Shown here piece by piece: positions 1-12,818 of a stretch of 64,000 nt of DNA. This DNA comes from Diadema setosum. Lineage: Eukaryota; Echinodermata; Echinoidea; Diadematoida; Diadematidae. The stretch is from contig CM067080.1 of the NCBI GenBank assembly GCA_033980235.1, positions 2,530,001 to 2,594,000 on the forward strand, given 5' to 3'. Every line of letters starts with the position of its first letter. Within the stretch, counting starts at the first letter, position 1. Made by a program: the position numbers and the translations under genes. Under the pieces are notes generated by a model. That model was not told the origin of the DNA. It did not search any database and was given only the letters and a program-made list of their open reading frames with translations.

Positions 1-506
1 TCCACAGGTGTTCTGTTGTAAACGCGGTGCGCTTAGTATTTATTCAAGGCGGCGAAGGGAATATCCAAAGGGTGATGCTGTCCAGAGCTAAACGCGGTGC
101 GTTTAGTCTTTATTCAAGACGGCGAAGGGAATATCCAAAGCCTATGATACAGTGTATATCCCTTTATCTAAAAAAAAAAAAAAAAAAAAAAAAAGCAATT
201 CCTCGTGGATTTTGCCGTATTTTTGATTATTCATCATTTTCCGGTGAAACGCTGAGGTGAAAACACTAATGCCACGCCAATGTAGCTTTATTTCCATCAA
301 ACAATGAACCGGTACACTACAATACGTAATAATAAATACTATTGTAAAGGAGCAGAGTGATTTTTGTTTAAAACTGATGTATTTGTTGAGAGGGTAGTAT
401 AAAAACAGTATATCAATTCCTTTTATTAGTAAGTTTAGATATGATAACGGTACATTGTTTTTTTTTTTTGCAGTGTTTACCAGAACTGATATTGTTGTTA
501 ATCAGA

Positions 507-556
<50 letters not shown>

Positions 557-1250
557 GAAACAATTGTCACACAATTAGTCCATGAGCCAAGACCCGAAAA
601 ATGGGTTACTGGTACCACCTGAGGTGGCAAGTTCTAGTTGTGCATTTTGAAATGGCATATATCTAAGGAATATTATTTTGCTATAAAAGTATAATAGCAT
701 TTCCAGAGTAGTAGCTTAGTCATAGATTTCAGCCATCAACCCGACCAATGCCAAATATTTTTGACGCTCTTTGACCAAAGACAGGCAGAGTGTGACCTTT
801 GAAAATTTCCACTAGGAATTGTTTTTTTTTTTTGTTGTTGTTTTTGTTTTGTTTTTTTTGCTTTTAGATAAAGGGATATACACTGTATCATTAACTTTGC
901 CGTCTTGAATAAAGACTAAGCGCTGTGGACATCATAACCCTTGGATATTCCCTTCGCTGCCTTGAATAAAGACTAAGCGCACCGCGTTTACAACAGAACA
1001 CCTGTGGACATACAGAAGACAGTGCTCTTCTTTCTATAGCGGTTACATGTAGTTTCTATTCAGAAGTAAAGGGATATAACAGCGAAACCAAACGGGTTAA
1101 AAATTCATTTATTAGGACTAAGCTACTCATTTGGAAATGCTATCATAGCTTGATAAGCATATCTATGCCCGACAATCAAAATGACACCAAAAAGGTTTTG
1201 CCACCTCAGATGGTACCAATATCTGGCCTGGCCCATGGACTAAGGGAGGT
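1..1250. mobile_element. Foldback element with interlocked inverted repeats (left end outside window)
   Basis: Bases 1-172 are inverted at about 862-1008, each arm containing two copies of a roughly 70-bp unit (AAACGCGGTGCGYTTAGT, GGCGAAGGGAATATCC). A second pair, about 570-730 and 1105-1250 (GGTACCAYCTGAGGTGGCAA), is also inverted, giving the order A-B-A'-B'. A (CA)n tract of about 40 bp lies at 509-550. No coding capacity seen. Confidence 0.7.
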
Positions 1251-1881
1251 GTTACAGAGATGGAGAGGCAACTCTTCGTAATTCATGCAAACACATGTTT
1301 GGGATCAAGGCGTTACAATGGAATGTCTAGCATTCCACTATGCTTCAAAGTCATGCTCGCCACCGCTCTAGTTGCAAGACGAAGTTCGGAGACGAAGAAC
1401 GCATTTCACCTTTCGTTGAATTACAAGCTTTATTTCACCGTAAAATTTTTAATGAAATACTCGAATTGATTTAGAATAGTCAATAAGAAAGAATTCAATA
1501 TTATAAACATGTATTTCTAGTTTCTTCGTAATGCGCAAATCGTAATGAAATGAAAATTAGGCCCTCATAAAAACCTAATTTTCTATAATGCGCACATTTC
1601 CGCATGTTAGTTTTCTATCTTTTAATTTTGGATATTTTTGATCTTTCAAATAAAGTACTCCGCTAAAGCGTGTTCCAGCGTGCTTTTAAACTATTTGCTG
1701 TTAAAATTGTCAGTTTTACACTGCATTTTGATTCGCTGCTCCAATTCAAGGTACACAATTTCATTGTTGCCATCACATTGAAAGAGAGAGCGAATTGCAG
1801 TAGGGGTAAGTATTTCTAGATGTGAGGGCGCTACTCCCGATTATTGATGCTCTCTTTTCTCAAAGCACATGGGCAACACCT

Positions 1882-2047
1882 GGGCCCTGTTGCATAAAAC
1901 CCTTACCGCTGAACTTACCGCTCCTTTCTAGCGGTAATTCTTCAAATTAGCGGTAAATTTTATAATCCTTGATGCTGATTGGCTGTGACGCATAATTTTG
2001 ACGGTAGTTACCATTGAAATTCAACGGTAAGTTTTATGCAACGGGCC
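1882..2047. mobile_element. Foldback MITE, GGGCCC/GTTGCATAAAA ends, CTG target duplication
   Basis: Inverted ends (CCTGTTGCATAAAAC… / …GTTTTATGCAACGGG) and inner inverted TTACCGCT motifs. CTG directly precedes and follows the element; a 3-bp CWG duplication fits PIF/Harbinger-type transposition. The centre holds TGATTGGCTG. Confidence 0.7.
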
Positions 2048-2142
2048 CCTGTAGTTGAACGCATAACTTCTCGGCGGTGCCGCGCATGACTTCAAAGGAG
2101 AGCAGTAGTTGTCTCTCCTTCTCTAGCGCCTCCCTGCAAAGA

Positions 2143-2444
2143 CAGAGACTCTAACCCAAAGTACCTTCTGATCTGGAGATTCTCCCGCCTGAACCCCTAG
2201 CAAACGGGAGACTCAAAGTTGATGTGTGCGAAGCGCGAAATTCCCAGGGTTCTAGATGCTCTCTGGTGTTATCTAAGGCTTATTTTTTCAACATACGATA
2301 GAAATATGTAAGAGATCCTTTCCAACGGGAGACAAAGAGCCAGGGCGGGAGAAATTAAATCTCAAACGGGAGAACGGGAGATTTTGCAAAAATGGGTTTT
2401 CGGCGGGAGATCTCCCGTCGAAAACGGGAGAGTTGGAGTCTCTG
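2143..2444. mobile_element. MITE copy 1 with 6-bp TSD CAAAGA
   Basis: Ends CAGAGACTC / GAGTCTCTG, flanked by CAAAGA on both sides (2137-2142, 2445-2450). The 302-bp body is packed with CGGGAG/CTCCCG hexamers. Nearly identical to 8975-9277, so recently mobilised. A 6-bp TSD is known for IS3EU- and Dada-type DNA transposons; the superfamily is not settled here. Confidence 0.85.
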
Positions 2445-2451
2445 CAAAGAG

Positions 2452-2768
2452 CGAGTAGGCTGCTGTACTAAACTAAAGCAACCCTCGACGAGCATTGCCC
2501 TCAATCCATGAGAACGTTGATAAGTTTGGATAACTTAGGCGTGGTTTGGCTTTCGTTATCTTTCATGACGTCGTTATGAATTTGCTTGTATCGAAATACA
2601 CGAGAAACTGCTTGTGTTTGCCAAGATTACGGGCATATTATGTCCGATGTTTCCACGATGCTGGGAAAGGTCTACGGGAGGATCATCTATCTACACCAGA
2701 CTTTCGGCTGCCTGTGCTGGTGAGAGTAGGGCCAATCGCCACCGCTGTTTTCACGAGACAATCCTGTC
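2452..2768 (+). pseudogene. Truncated copy of the MALSU1 5' end (5'UTR plus start of exon 1)
   Basis: About 320 bases align with 31068-31425, including untranslated sequence (AGAACGTTGATRAGTTTGGA), the ATG region, and the stretches encoding CFHDAGKG and RLSAACAGES. The copy has indels that break the frame and stops before the rest of exon 1; no RsfS exons follow. Presence of upstream non-coding sequence argues for a DNA-level duplication rather than a processed copy. A MITE (2143-2444) abuts its left edge. Confidence 0.75.
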
Positions 2769-2996
2769 GCATGATTTATTTATTGCTGTTCGGTACTTCA
2801 TTACATTTATATTTCAACGAAAAGTAAGCTTGCACTGTGGTAAACAGTTAACAAAATTAGATTTATCCAATTCATTTATGATCAATATTGTTGATGTAAA
2901 TCTAGGTGATATCCGTCTATATATTATTTTAATGCATATCATCCCATAAGAGTAAATAAAAGTGCACAAGACAGTGCATGCACACTCATCACTCAC

Positions 2997-2998
<2 letters not shown>

Positions 2999-3038
<40 letters not shown>
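2999..3038. repeat. (CA)n microsatellite
   Basis: About 20 uninterrupted CA units, followed by looser CA/TA repeats to 3080. Confidence 0.95.
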
Positions 3039-3045
<7 letters not shown>

Positions 3046-3408
3046 ACATATACGTATACACGAACATTCACATGCACACAGGTATTTATTCATTAACATA
3101 ATATATCATTCCTCGTTAGATCTGCTTTTACTCGATTGATGCATGCTTTCTTAGTGTAACAAAGTACGCCATGTGCTGTCAAAATTTGCCCCAACGTTGG
3201 GTGAAGTTATTACAAATTTCATGTGTATTGATTCCGCAATTATTAGCAGTTCATGCGTTTGCCTATTAGCTACCAAGTACCAAGGCTTTTTGCTGCTTCC
3301 AACTGATAGAAAGTAGGATTTATTCTCATAGAGAAAATGAAATGAATTTGTTTGTTTTTGTTTGTTTAATATAGAACTCAAAAAGTAAAATTTGTAGCAA
3401 CAACACCT

Positions 3409-3557
3409 GGGTCCCACTTCATGAAACTTGTTATCAGTAACACCTGCCACATTTCTATGACAAATTTGCTCTCAGCCAATCAGGTGCAAGGATTTCGCTA
3501 TAGCTTATAACAACTATAGTAACTTGCTATTGATAACAAGTTTTATGGAACGGGGCC
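3409..3557. mobile_element. Foldback MITE with CTG target duplication
   Basis: Inverted ends (TCATGAAACTTGTTATCA / TGATAACAAGTTTTATGG) with outer GGGTCCC/GGGGCC; CTG on both sides. The centre holds CAGCCAATCA, the same CCAAT-type core as at 1882-2047 in the other orientation. Confidence 0.7.
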
Positions 3558-3879
3558 CTGATCTCCCCTATAAAAGGTTGTTAATGTTGCTTTAAACTGC
3601 TCCTTTCTCGATGCTTTTAATTTTTGTCACAGTCATACTCACCCAGCTGGTGGGAATTTAAACGTTTCCACAATTTAAACATTTCAACAATGGACCATGG
3701 ATACATTAAAGAAAAAGGACTAAATTTTAGTTATTCCAAAAGCATAAGAACTTGCATGTACGTTTAACTATTTGATATGTCTACATGACACCCTGCAGAT
3801 GTACAGAAATATCTTATTACATGATTTCATGAATGTGATTACCTGGAGTAAGTATAAAAGAAGGCATAAGTATAATACA

Positions 3880-4040
3880 TAATGTATAAATATGTATATA
3901 ATGTATGTATGTATAACATGTATGCATGTACGTGTGTGATGTATGTATGTATATGTATGTGTACATATATCATACACACAAACACATTTTCATAAATATA
4001 TATATATATATATATATACATGTATATATACATATATCAT
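3880..4040. repeat. (TATG)n/(TA)n microsatellite cluster
   Basis: Runs of TGTA, TATG and ATAT units between 3880 and 4040, in the 3' flank of the lectin gene. Confidence 0.85.
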
Positions 4041-4150
4041 ACTTTTATACATAAATATTTGGTGCTGACATAGAACTCATGATGGAGGGGGGGGGGGGTC
4101 CGTATCAGTGACAAATATCGTGAAGTCTATAACACACAATGAATGTAGAT

Positions 4151-4731
4151 CTACGGAACACGTACATAATAGTTGCATCCCAGAGAATTTGCTGAGAGCG
4201 TGGGAGTTGCATCTGCCCGGGTGTCGTGACTCAAGTGACAGATTCCGGCGACAAATGTGAGAGACTGGCAGCTGTCGTCATGGAAACACACCATGAAACA
4301 TGCCAGCGGAGATACATCTGGGAGTGACGCGTATGGTTGGTTTAACCAACAGTGGTTTGACGTCAGCGTCCTATTGGTGGATCCGGCTACGCGAAACAAC
4401 TTTGACCGACGCTCCTCCGGGGTAAAGTTGGAGAAACTAGCGATGGGTGGGGTCAGAAATGTATCCTCTCCGCTTCCACTTTCACCGCTTCCAGACCACC
4501 AATAACCTGAATCCCATCCACCGCTATCAATCGAGCCACCGCTACCCTCTCCACTGCCACTACCCATGAACGCATCACCGGAATCATCGCCGCTGTCAAG
4601 CCAGGGGGTCCCGACGTCGTCGCCGCTACCACTCCTTTCACTAAGAATTTCAGTCGCATAAGTGGTCCCAACACTGCTATGGCTGGAGTCTCCTCCTGCG
4701 TAAACTGCGGGAGGTATGAGAGCTTCTCCCC
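4151..4731 (-). CDS. Lectin gene exon 4 (SG-rich tail and PAN-like module)
   Basis: Acceptor AATTCCAG|GGGGAGAAG; stop TAG at 4153-4151. It encodes residues 168-360: a Ser/Gly/Asp-rich stretch with repeated SGSG next to acidic residues and WW, an Arg/Lys-rich linker (PEERRSK), then the six-cysteine module. No AATAAA was seen close downstream on this strand. Confidence 0.8.
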
Positions 4732-7700
4732 CTGGAATTGAAAAAAGATAAATAAACGATTTCGCATTTATCTGAAGATGTTCCATATCTGCTAAACCTC
4801 CCCATTCAAATCGCTGTGATTGATTCTAAAGATTGTAATTAGTGTTGTCAGAAGAACTATAATCCGAAGACTAATACACTGCCAAAATAATGGAATGATA
4901 TGGCGCAGATAATCTGACAGATTGAAAAGCGCCAATAAAAATCATCATCAACAGCAGCGACAACATAAAAAAAATAAAGCATTCGTCACTTACGTTCGCA
5001 GAGTACGGACAGATTCCAATGACAGGAGACTTCACTGATACCTGCAGATGATGTGTTCACCACGGGATCTCTTTCCCGTAACATCAAACACTCATTGCTG
5101 TCACTTGATGGTGCCGACATCCACCAATCTGTGAGCACAGAAACACATTTAAACCAGCACGCTTCAAATTAGCGAGAACATGTACAGCATTTTCATATAC
5201 GCACTTTTTTAAGGGGGCGGGGAGGGGGTGGGGGTTCTTCACCTTTCTTGTTAATTGCATAATTATATATTTATAATTTTCATTTCATATTGTATATTGT
5301 GATGTCAATTTATTTATCTTCTGCACAAAATTCATGATTACATATTTTTGTTGGAGGTGGAAAATATCTGAATGAATGAATGAATGAATGAAGACCTGTT
5401 GATTTATTTTATATACACATCTATTTGACATTTATCTTCTGCACAAAATTCATGATTACATATTTTTGTTGGAGGTGGAAAATATTTGAATGAATGAATG
5501 AATGAATGAAGACCTGTTGATTTATTTTATATACGCTTCAATTTGACACATTATTTGATATCTTTTTTTAACTTTATAAATACGATACATGAACGTAATA
5601 GCCTGTATGATGCTTTTGGATGCTTTTAAGAAAAAGATTTTAAAAGATGTATTAATGATCCATTAAGGTTGCATTCAGTTGGAGGCATCTCTGCCTGAGC
5701 CTGTGAAAAATGTCCTATGTTGTAGTCTCTGTGTATAGAAAACACTACTGGGGAAGTTTTGCAACTTCGAAAGGTTCAGGTTCAAGCAGAGTTGCAAAAT
5801 TCTTTACTAGAAGTATGTGGTTAAACGACTGGAAAAAAAGACTTAATTAAGGTGAAAGAAAACTTGTCACTTCAAATCTAAATTTGTGGCACTACAATGC
5901 TCATTTATTATCCCATTATATTGCAACGATGAGTTTTTCCCCTTCTAATTGATGCACATGATTTGTTGATATAAACATTACAGATGACTTCCCCTCCACA
6001 CATTTCTATGACATTTCCAACAAAACTATGTGTCAGAATTGATATGTTATACCAGTCCTGTAAATAGCATGCATGCAATACACACTCTCGCAGATTCTCC
6101 AAAGATGTAATGTATTTGTAATTGTAGTAAGTATTTTTGGAAGAAATTCTTGAGTGCGGCCCTAATCTGGCAAAAGGGTCTATCTGCACATACGCCCTCG
6201 AAAAACTTTCCGAGATAATCGACTTTGAAGTTTGAGCATTTAATTTACTTGTAGAAAGGTTGAGAATTAATTTTAGCTGGTGGACTCTGTTCTGTCACTT
6301 AGATTATGTTTCAAAGATTATTCTTAGTCATTTTTCATTATTTCAATCCATTTCCTTTTTTTTCAAGAACTGATTTAAGGCAGATACACCCTTTTGCCAG
6401 ATTAATCTCAGAAGCAAAGGCAGTGAAATTCATCTGGCAAAAGTGTGTATGTTCACATACACCCTAGTGAAAGTTGGTCTTAATCTGGCAAAAGGGTGTA
6501 TCTGCAGATACACCGTTTTGCCAGATTAAATGGTGACGGAAAATGTATTTATTTAATCAGGCAGAAGGATCTATCTACACATACACTCTTTATGATGCTA
6601 TATACGGGTCCGGAATGCTACATGATTTTTTTTTTTTTTTTGACGTTTGCGATGAAATGCAATCATTAAAACATATAATGAACAACAATGTCATTATCCC
6701 ATTGATTTCATATGAAACACACACACACATAAAATAGCATGAATGCCTACCTGCATGCATGCTCACAGGCCCCTAAAAGCTCTGGGGTTGTAGTTGCTAT
6801 ATGTGATGCTTTATGAGACTTATACAAGTATATTTTGAACATTTGACCACAAAGGGTTGTGATGGAAGGAAAAAATCATGAACATTGCAATTACTAATTT
6901 TTGCTATGTGGATAATAGAGTTTGTATGTAAATTGTTGTGTGTTTTCTCAGAAGTATGTTCCACAAAAATGTCAGCATATTGTACAAAAATGTCAGCATG
7001 TTGCACACTATTTTAGCATGTTGCTGCAACATGCTAACTCGCCCCCCCCCCCACCACCACCCTGTATGTATATCAGATTCTACAACTAATACTGTATATT
7101 TTTGGCCTATGATAACTAACAGTGTCTGCAGAAATGTAAACATGTTTTTAAGATTTTCCTCCAAAATCGTACACCACTTTTGAGTAAACACACGTTTGTG
7201 ACACTAATACTTGACAAAAAGTCCAAACATGAAGGGAAATTTGTCCCCGGTTGCACACCAGCAGGTTGGCATTATTCTGGATCTGTATACCACGTTAGTC
7301 CCCTCCTTCTAAGTAGAAGAAAAGTAAATATTTAACAATGCTCTGACAATTTGCTTGAACCTACAGGCACAATATCAAAACCAACGAAACTTCATTCAAC
7401 AACCAATTAAAATTTACAACCTCACACCTGTTAGTAAACAAAGGTCACATCTTCCGATATGCTTATAGGGCTACCATTTGAATTCAAATTTTGAATTAAA
7501 TTTGAATTGAATTGAAATGTTATCAACATTACCATTTTTATTTACAGTTCAGATTTTACATGAAATGCACACAGGATGTCCATATCCTCTTGATTTCATA
7601 CTACATACATGTACAATTGAAAAGTTTATTTCATTTCTTTGTGAGTGATGTAACATTTTCAAGATGATTAAAATGGAAGTCTCCTGGAAAATTTCAGTTC

Positions 7701-10700
7701 TCATTTTGACACTATTTTCTATGAAACACTACACTTCATTGCAAAGTTGCACCTTGAAAAGGCTGGAAGCTACATGTATCCATGGACGTTCACAAAATGT
7801 GCAAACATATCAATTCATTCGAATAAGAAGTTAGGTGAAAATGTTGAAAATATTGACGTATCAAATATCTGCATGAAGCATTATAAACTATTTTGACGCA
7901 GTTATTGTATTCTCATCTACATTATCCTCGCAACTTAACAATGGTTCCATACATACATGTGAATGTGAAATCACTCGCTCATGGCTCCAGGCTCAATCTC
8001 TCACTTTACATCAATTTTCTACCTTTAGTAAACTTTAGTAAAAATCATTCATGACATTCTCCTGCGGAAATGTGGAACATTTTGGGTTTACTTGGATATG
8101 AGAAAGTGTAGCTTGGGTTTATTTGCCCTTTAATCCTATTGCCTTTCTCGGCCATATCTTTAGGTTTTCCCGAATATGTTTTTCTTTTCAAGCGATGTAA
8201 CATTTTCATTTTTTTTTTAAATCGAAGCCTTCTAATGCACAACGTCAGTTATATTGACACTCTAAATCTTATTACACATATAGTATATCAGAATCTAGGA
8301 TTAATATACGTTAGGCCCATTATAACAGTGTCTGCAAAGGGGACATTTGGGCATTTTCACAGAAATGGGGTCCATTTCAAAGACATTAGGTAATCTTATG
8401 TTTCTAATGTGCATGACCCTCCAAACACTCTATCACCGTATAAAACTATTTTCAACTAGAAATGTCGCTAAGGCGACTGTCATATGCCTCCGCCATAATG
8501 CATGATTTTCCTAATAGGTCTATAGTACATGTGGAAAATGTGTGATTATATTTTCACAAAATTGGCAAAATATTAAAATGACAAGTTTGTCACAAATGTG
8601 TTGAATGTTCACCTTCCTTGACCTAGATTTAATTGGATGAATAGGAGAGCATGTATTGGGGATTTAAGGACTTTAACATGACTTTGCCCATTCATAAGTT
8701 TATGCAGTGAGTAATTTTCAAGGTATGGAGAAAAAGTGCAATTTCTGTATTGAAAAGTACATTGTTACCATTTTCATCTGGCCTTTGACTCTAAAATTCA
8801 TAGGATAATCACTGTCAAGCAGAACATGCATAAATATGTAGAAAGTTTCAAGATAACTTGAGCCACTTCTGAGATATGGAGGAAAGTTAGTTCAGCACTT
8901 TCCCTTGATCTTTAACCTTTTGACCTTTGAGGCAAAAAACAAAGTTTCCAGAGAATCTCTATTAGGTTATACATCAGAGACTCCAACCCAAAGTACCTTC
9001 TGATCTGGAGATTCTCCCGCCTGAAACCCCTAGCAAACGGGAGACTCAAAGTTGATGTGTGCGAAGCGCGAAATTCCCAGGGTTCTAGATGCTCTCTGGT
9101 GCTATCTAAGGCTTATTTTTTCAACATACGATAGAAATATGTAAGAAATCCTTTCCAACGGGAGACAAAGAGCCAGGGCGGGAGAAATTAAATCTCAAAC
9201 GGGAGAACGGGAGATTTTGCAAAAATGGGTTTTCGGCGGGAGATCTCCCGTCGAAAACGGGAGAGTTGGAGTCTCTGATACATGTATACACCAAGTGAAA
9301 AAAAAAATAATCCTGCTGGCATTGCATAAATATGATGGAGATAGTAAAATGTTGAAGTGTTGCCTTGGACCTTTGACCCCTGACCTTTGACATCATGAAC
9401 CCTAAATTCTCTAGATAATCACTGCCAGTCAGTTCATGTATATATAATATGTTCCATGAAGATACCTTGAACAATAATTTCGAAGTTAGGGAGCAAAAAG
9501 TGAAGTTTTGATATTGTTTTTTGACCTTTGACCTCATGACCCCAAACTTTCACCAGAGAATCTTAATTGTGTAATACATGTATACATTAAGTTTTAATAA
9601 AATATCTTAAGGCATTGCATAGATGTGGTGGAAATAGTGAAATTGTACGTATTTGACCTTGACCTTTTGACCTTTTACTTTGAGCATGAGCACCCAAAAG
9701 TTGATAGGCACAACTTCACCCCCTGATACATATACAAGCCAAGTTTCATTAGGACACCTCCAAAGATTTTTCAGTTACGCTGTCCACAAAATTCATTACC
9801 GACGGACGGACGGACGAACGGACAACCCGAAAACATAATGCCTCCGGCACCATTTCGTGGCGGAGGCATAAAAACATAAAAATAGGGAACGTATATGTAA
9901 CAGGTGGTCAGACATTTGTGTACTAATGCATGTATGACAGTCAAATTAAATACCTTCTATGGTAAATGATAGGGTGTATGTGCAGATAGACCCTTTTGCC
10001 TGATTGAATTAACACATTTTACCCATCATTTACCCTGGCTAAAGGATGTATGTGGCAGATAAATCCTTTTGCCAGATTAACACCATTTTTTTAAGGATGT
10101 ATGTGCAGATACACCCTTTTGCCAGATTAAATACCAGTAAAATGATGAAAATTGATTTTGGTAACCTTTGGTATCTCGAAAACTAAAGCCCGAGCACCAA
10201 TGAGAGTTGGCCAGATGAAAATTTTGACCTCAAAAACCCTAAAGATGAGAAAAAAAAAATCGGAAATTTTGCAGATACACCCTTTTGCCAGATTAGGGCC
10301 GAGTGGTCCACAATCTACAAGCACTGCTTTTTCGTGGACCTTTTAGTTCTCTTTTTTTTTTCTCCTCAAAATATAACTTTGTATTTTCCCGTATGTATAC
10401 ATAATTTATTTCTATTAGTTTGGTGTAAATCGTTTATCCTTCGCACTCTGTACTGTATATATGCTTATGATGGATTTTCTGATTTACCTTGTGTTATGTT
10501 TTGATGGGAAAAAAAAATGAGAATGAAATAAATAAATTAAACTGAATTGCATTGAATTGAAGATATTGAAGTGCATGGGGGAAAAACCCGAACAAAAACA
10601 TTGTCTGTACCAGACATGTCAAGTGTAGGACTTGGCAATTTTCGCATTGAAAAACAAAGTATGCTGAGTCATCTTCACATGAGTAACTTTTTTACTGGAT

Positions 10701-12787
10701 ATAACAGCCTGAATCTGTGATATCGACATGATTTGGCTGGACCCGTCTGTACACCCTGATGGGATCCATATACTAAAACCCTTTTTGAGAGCAGTGAAAC
10801 ACTACACCATCAGACATCAGAGAAAGTTGTATACTGTGTATACGCTATTATTTTCGCGTAGGCCCTACAGATAATTAGGAGGTCATAGACATTTTCGCGA
10901 TTGACGCCGACGCTAATGCAAATGCACTATCATCCAAGCGCATCAAGACATTTTCGCGCGTTGTAAAATTTGCGATCCAACTGCGTCATCCGCGAGATTC
11001 GCGAAGATTAAACCCTCGCGAAAATAACAGCATATACAGTAGATAACACACGTTATGACAGCACATGTTTCAGTTTGTACTCTGTAATGTGTGTTGCACA
11101 CATTAGTCATATACACACATACAAAATAACAACAGCTTAAATCGCAAATATCTCAACTTAAGTGTAGAGTTACAGGAGAAGCTCTTCTGAGATTAAAATT
11201 TCAGAAGAATAGAGTTAGCTTGTACTGCGATAAAACTCTTCGCATACGTGGCATAAAGATAGATAGATAGATAGCTAGATAGATAGATAGATAGATAGAC
11301 ATTTGTTTATTTCATCAAAAGGAAAGCACATAGCAGCCCAGAGGCTGAATTACGTGCCCTTGGTGTAAATGTTCAAACGATGCAAAATGATACAAAAATT
11401 ATTTACATTAAACAGATACAAGAAAGTAGAGGGAAAGGGAGATATCCTGATTTTGATAAAGCACTCAAAAGTGATTAATCTCATTGCTTTTGCGCGTAAA
11501 TAGGAGTGTATTAATGGGAAACATCGACGTCGGCCTCTGAGCCTATTTTTTTTTCAAGTTCTCTGCACATTTCACATCGACTTTAATCAAAGGCGTAATT
11601 CCAGATTGTAAGAAAGAGATGATTAAGTGTATTGTATGCATTGTACTTGTTGCATTTTTTATTAAAAATGGAAATAAATAAATGAAACGAAACGAAACGA
11701 AACATATTTTGGGGGCCAGTGTCATTCATAGCATCTTCAATGGGGATCTCAATATCTAAAAGCCGTATAATTCTTTCTTTCTCATACTGAATAGTGATAT
11801 ACTTGCTTTTTGCTTTTCATACTTTTATCTTGTTAATGCTTATATCAAGCAAAATGAGAAAAAAATGGCAAAGCAAATCAGGAATGTACAACTGTGAGTA
11901 TAGTTTTCCCATAAAACTGTTATTTTTTATTACTTCAGTAATTCGTTTGTTTGTTTGTTTGTTTGTTTGTTTGTTTGTTTGTTTGTTTGTTTTTTTTTTT
12001 TGGGGGGGGGGTTCAGCAATAATGACCAAACTAGTGGTTTTTTAACTATTGAGTGCTGTCAGGATGTAGTATTTTAAATTTATAGTATTTGTGGTTTTTA
12101 TTTTTTTCGATGTTGAATTGAAAACAGTTTTGATAAAGATCATTGCAATTACTGAAATCCACAAGAATTACTAGACTTAAAAAGAGATTTTCATTCATTC
12201 ACTTTCATTTGTTACTTCAGTGAATCCAAGGAGAGAATATCAAGGTATCCTTTTGAAAATTACCCATTAAATAATCAATAGCAGGCGAAAGTCACGGAAT
12301 GATCGATTTTTACTTCTTCTGCTTCACTTTCAATGCTATAAAAAAAAATCCCTCTGCCCTGCACTGAATGCGGCTCTCTTTTTGATATGTTTTGATTTGC
12401 GTTATACAGAGCAATCAATAGACCTTAAACCTTCTTCTCCTAGCAATTCCATTAGTACTTGAAAATCTAAATGGAGCTTTCGCAAACTATGGACATATGT
12501 ATCGAGTAAAGTGACCTATCAAAAAAAATGTATACTGTTTGGATTAGAGTAAGTACTACTTTGCGTTGCAGTGTGTTTGAATTCATGCAATGAAGTTATG
12601 CTTAAAAATGTACCAAAAGTGAGTTTATTTTTGTGTCGCTTTCGTACCGGTTTTATTGCACTCTATTTTCACTCCGAATCGATAAGTCGGTGAATGTAGG
12701 ACATTGTATCAAAAGTTTTCTTGTCATTGCTTTTCTTATGTGATGTGCATGAAAGGTGAACTAGAAAAGAGAGGGAAGATATATGTA

Positions 12788-12818
<31 letters not shown>

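Larger units (their letters stand above)
6157..10300. mobile_element. Candidate 4.1-kb element with 31-bp TIRs and tandem subterminal repeats
   Basis: Outer ends GGCCCTAATCTGGCAAAAGG are inverted at 6158 and 10300 (31 bp, one mismatch), and GAGTG occurs on both sides (6152-6156, 10301-10305). Each end carries several further copies of CTGGCAAAAGGGTGTATCTG, including a 48-bp palindrome at 6481-6528. Contains the Helentron-like element 8455-9872. No transposase ORF seen. Two separate short copies in opposite orientation are an alternative. Confidence 0.5.

Noticed and set aside
1260..1469. 69-aa plus-strand frame next to the foldback element
   Set aside because: Short, no domain, no splice or polyadenylation context.
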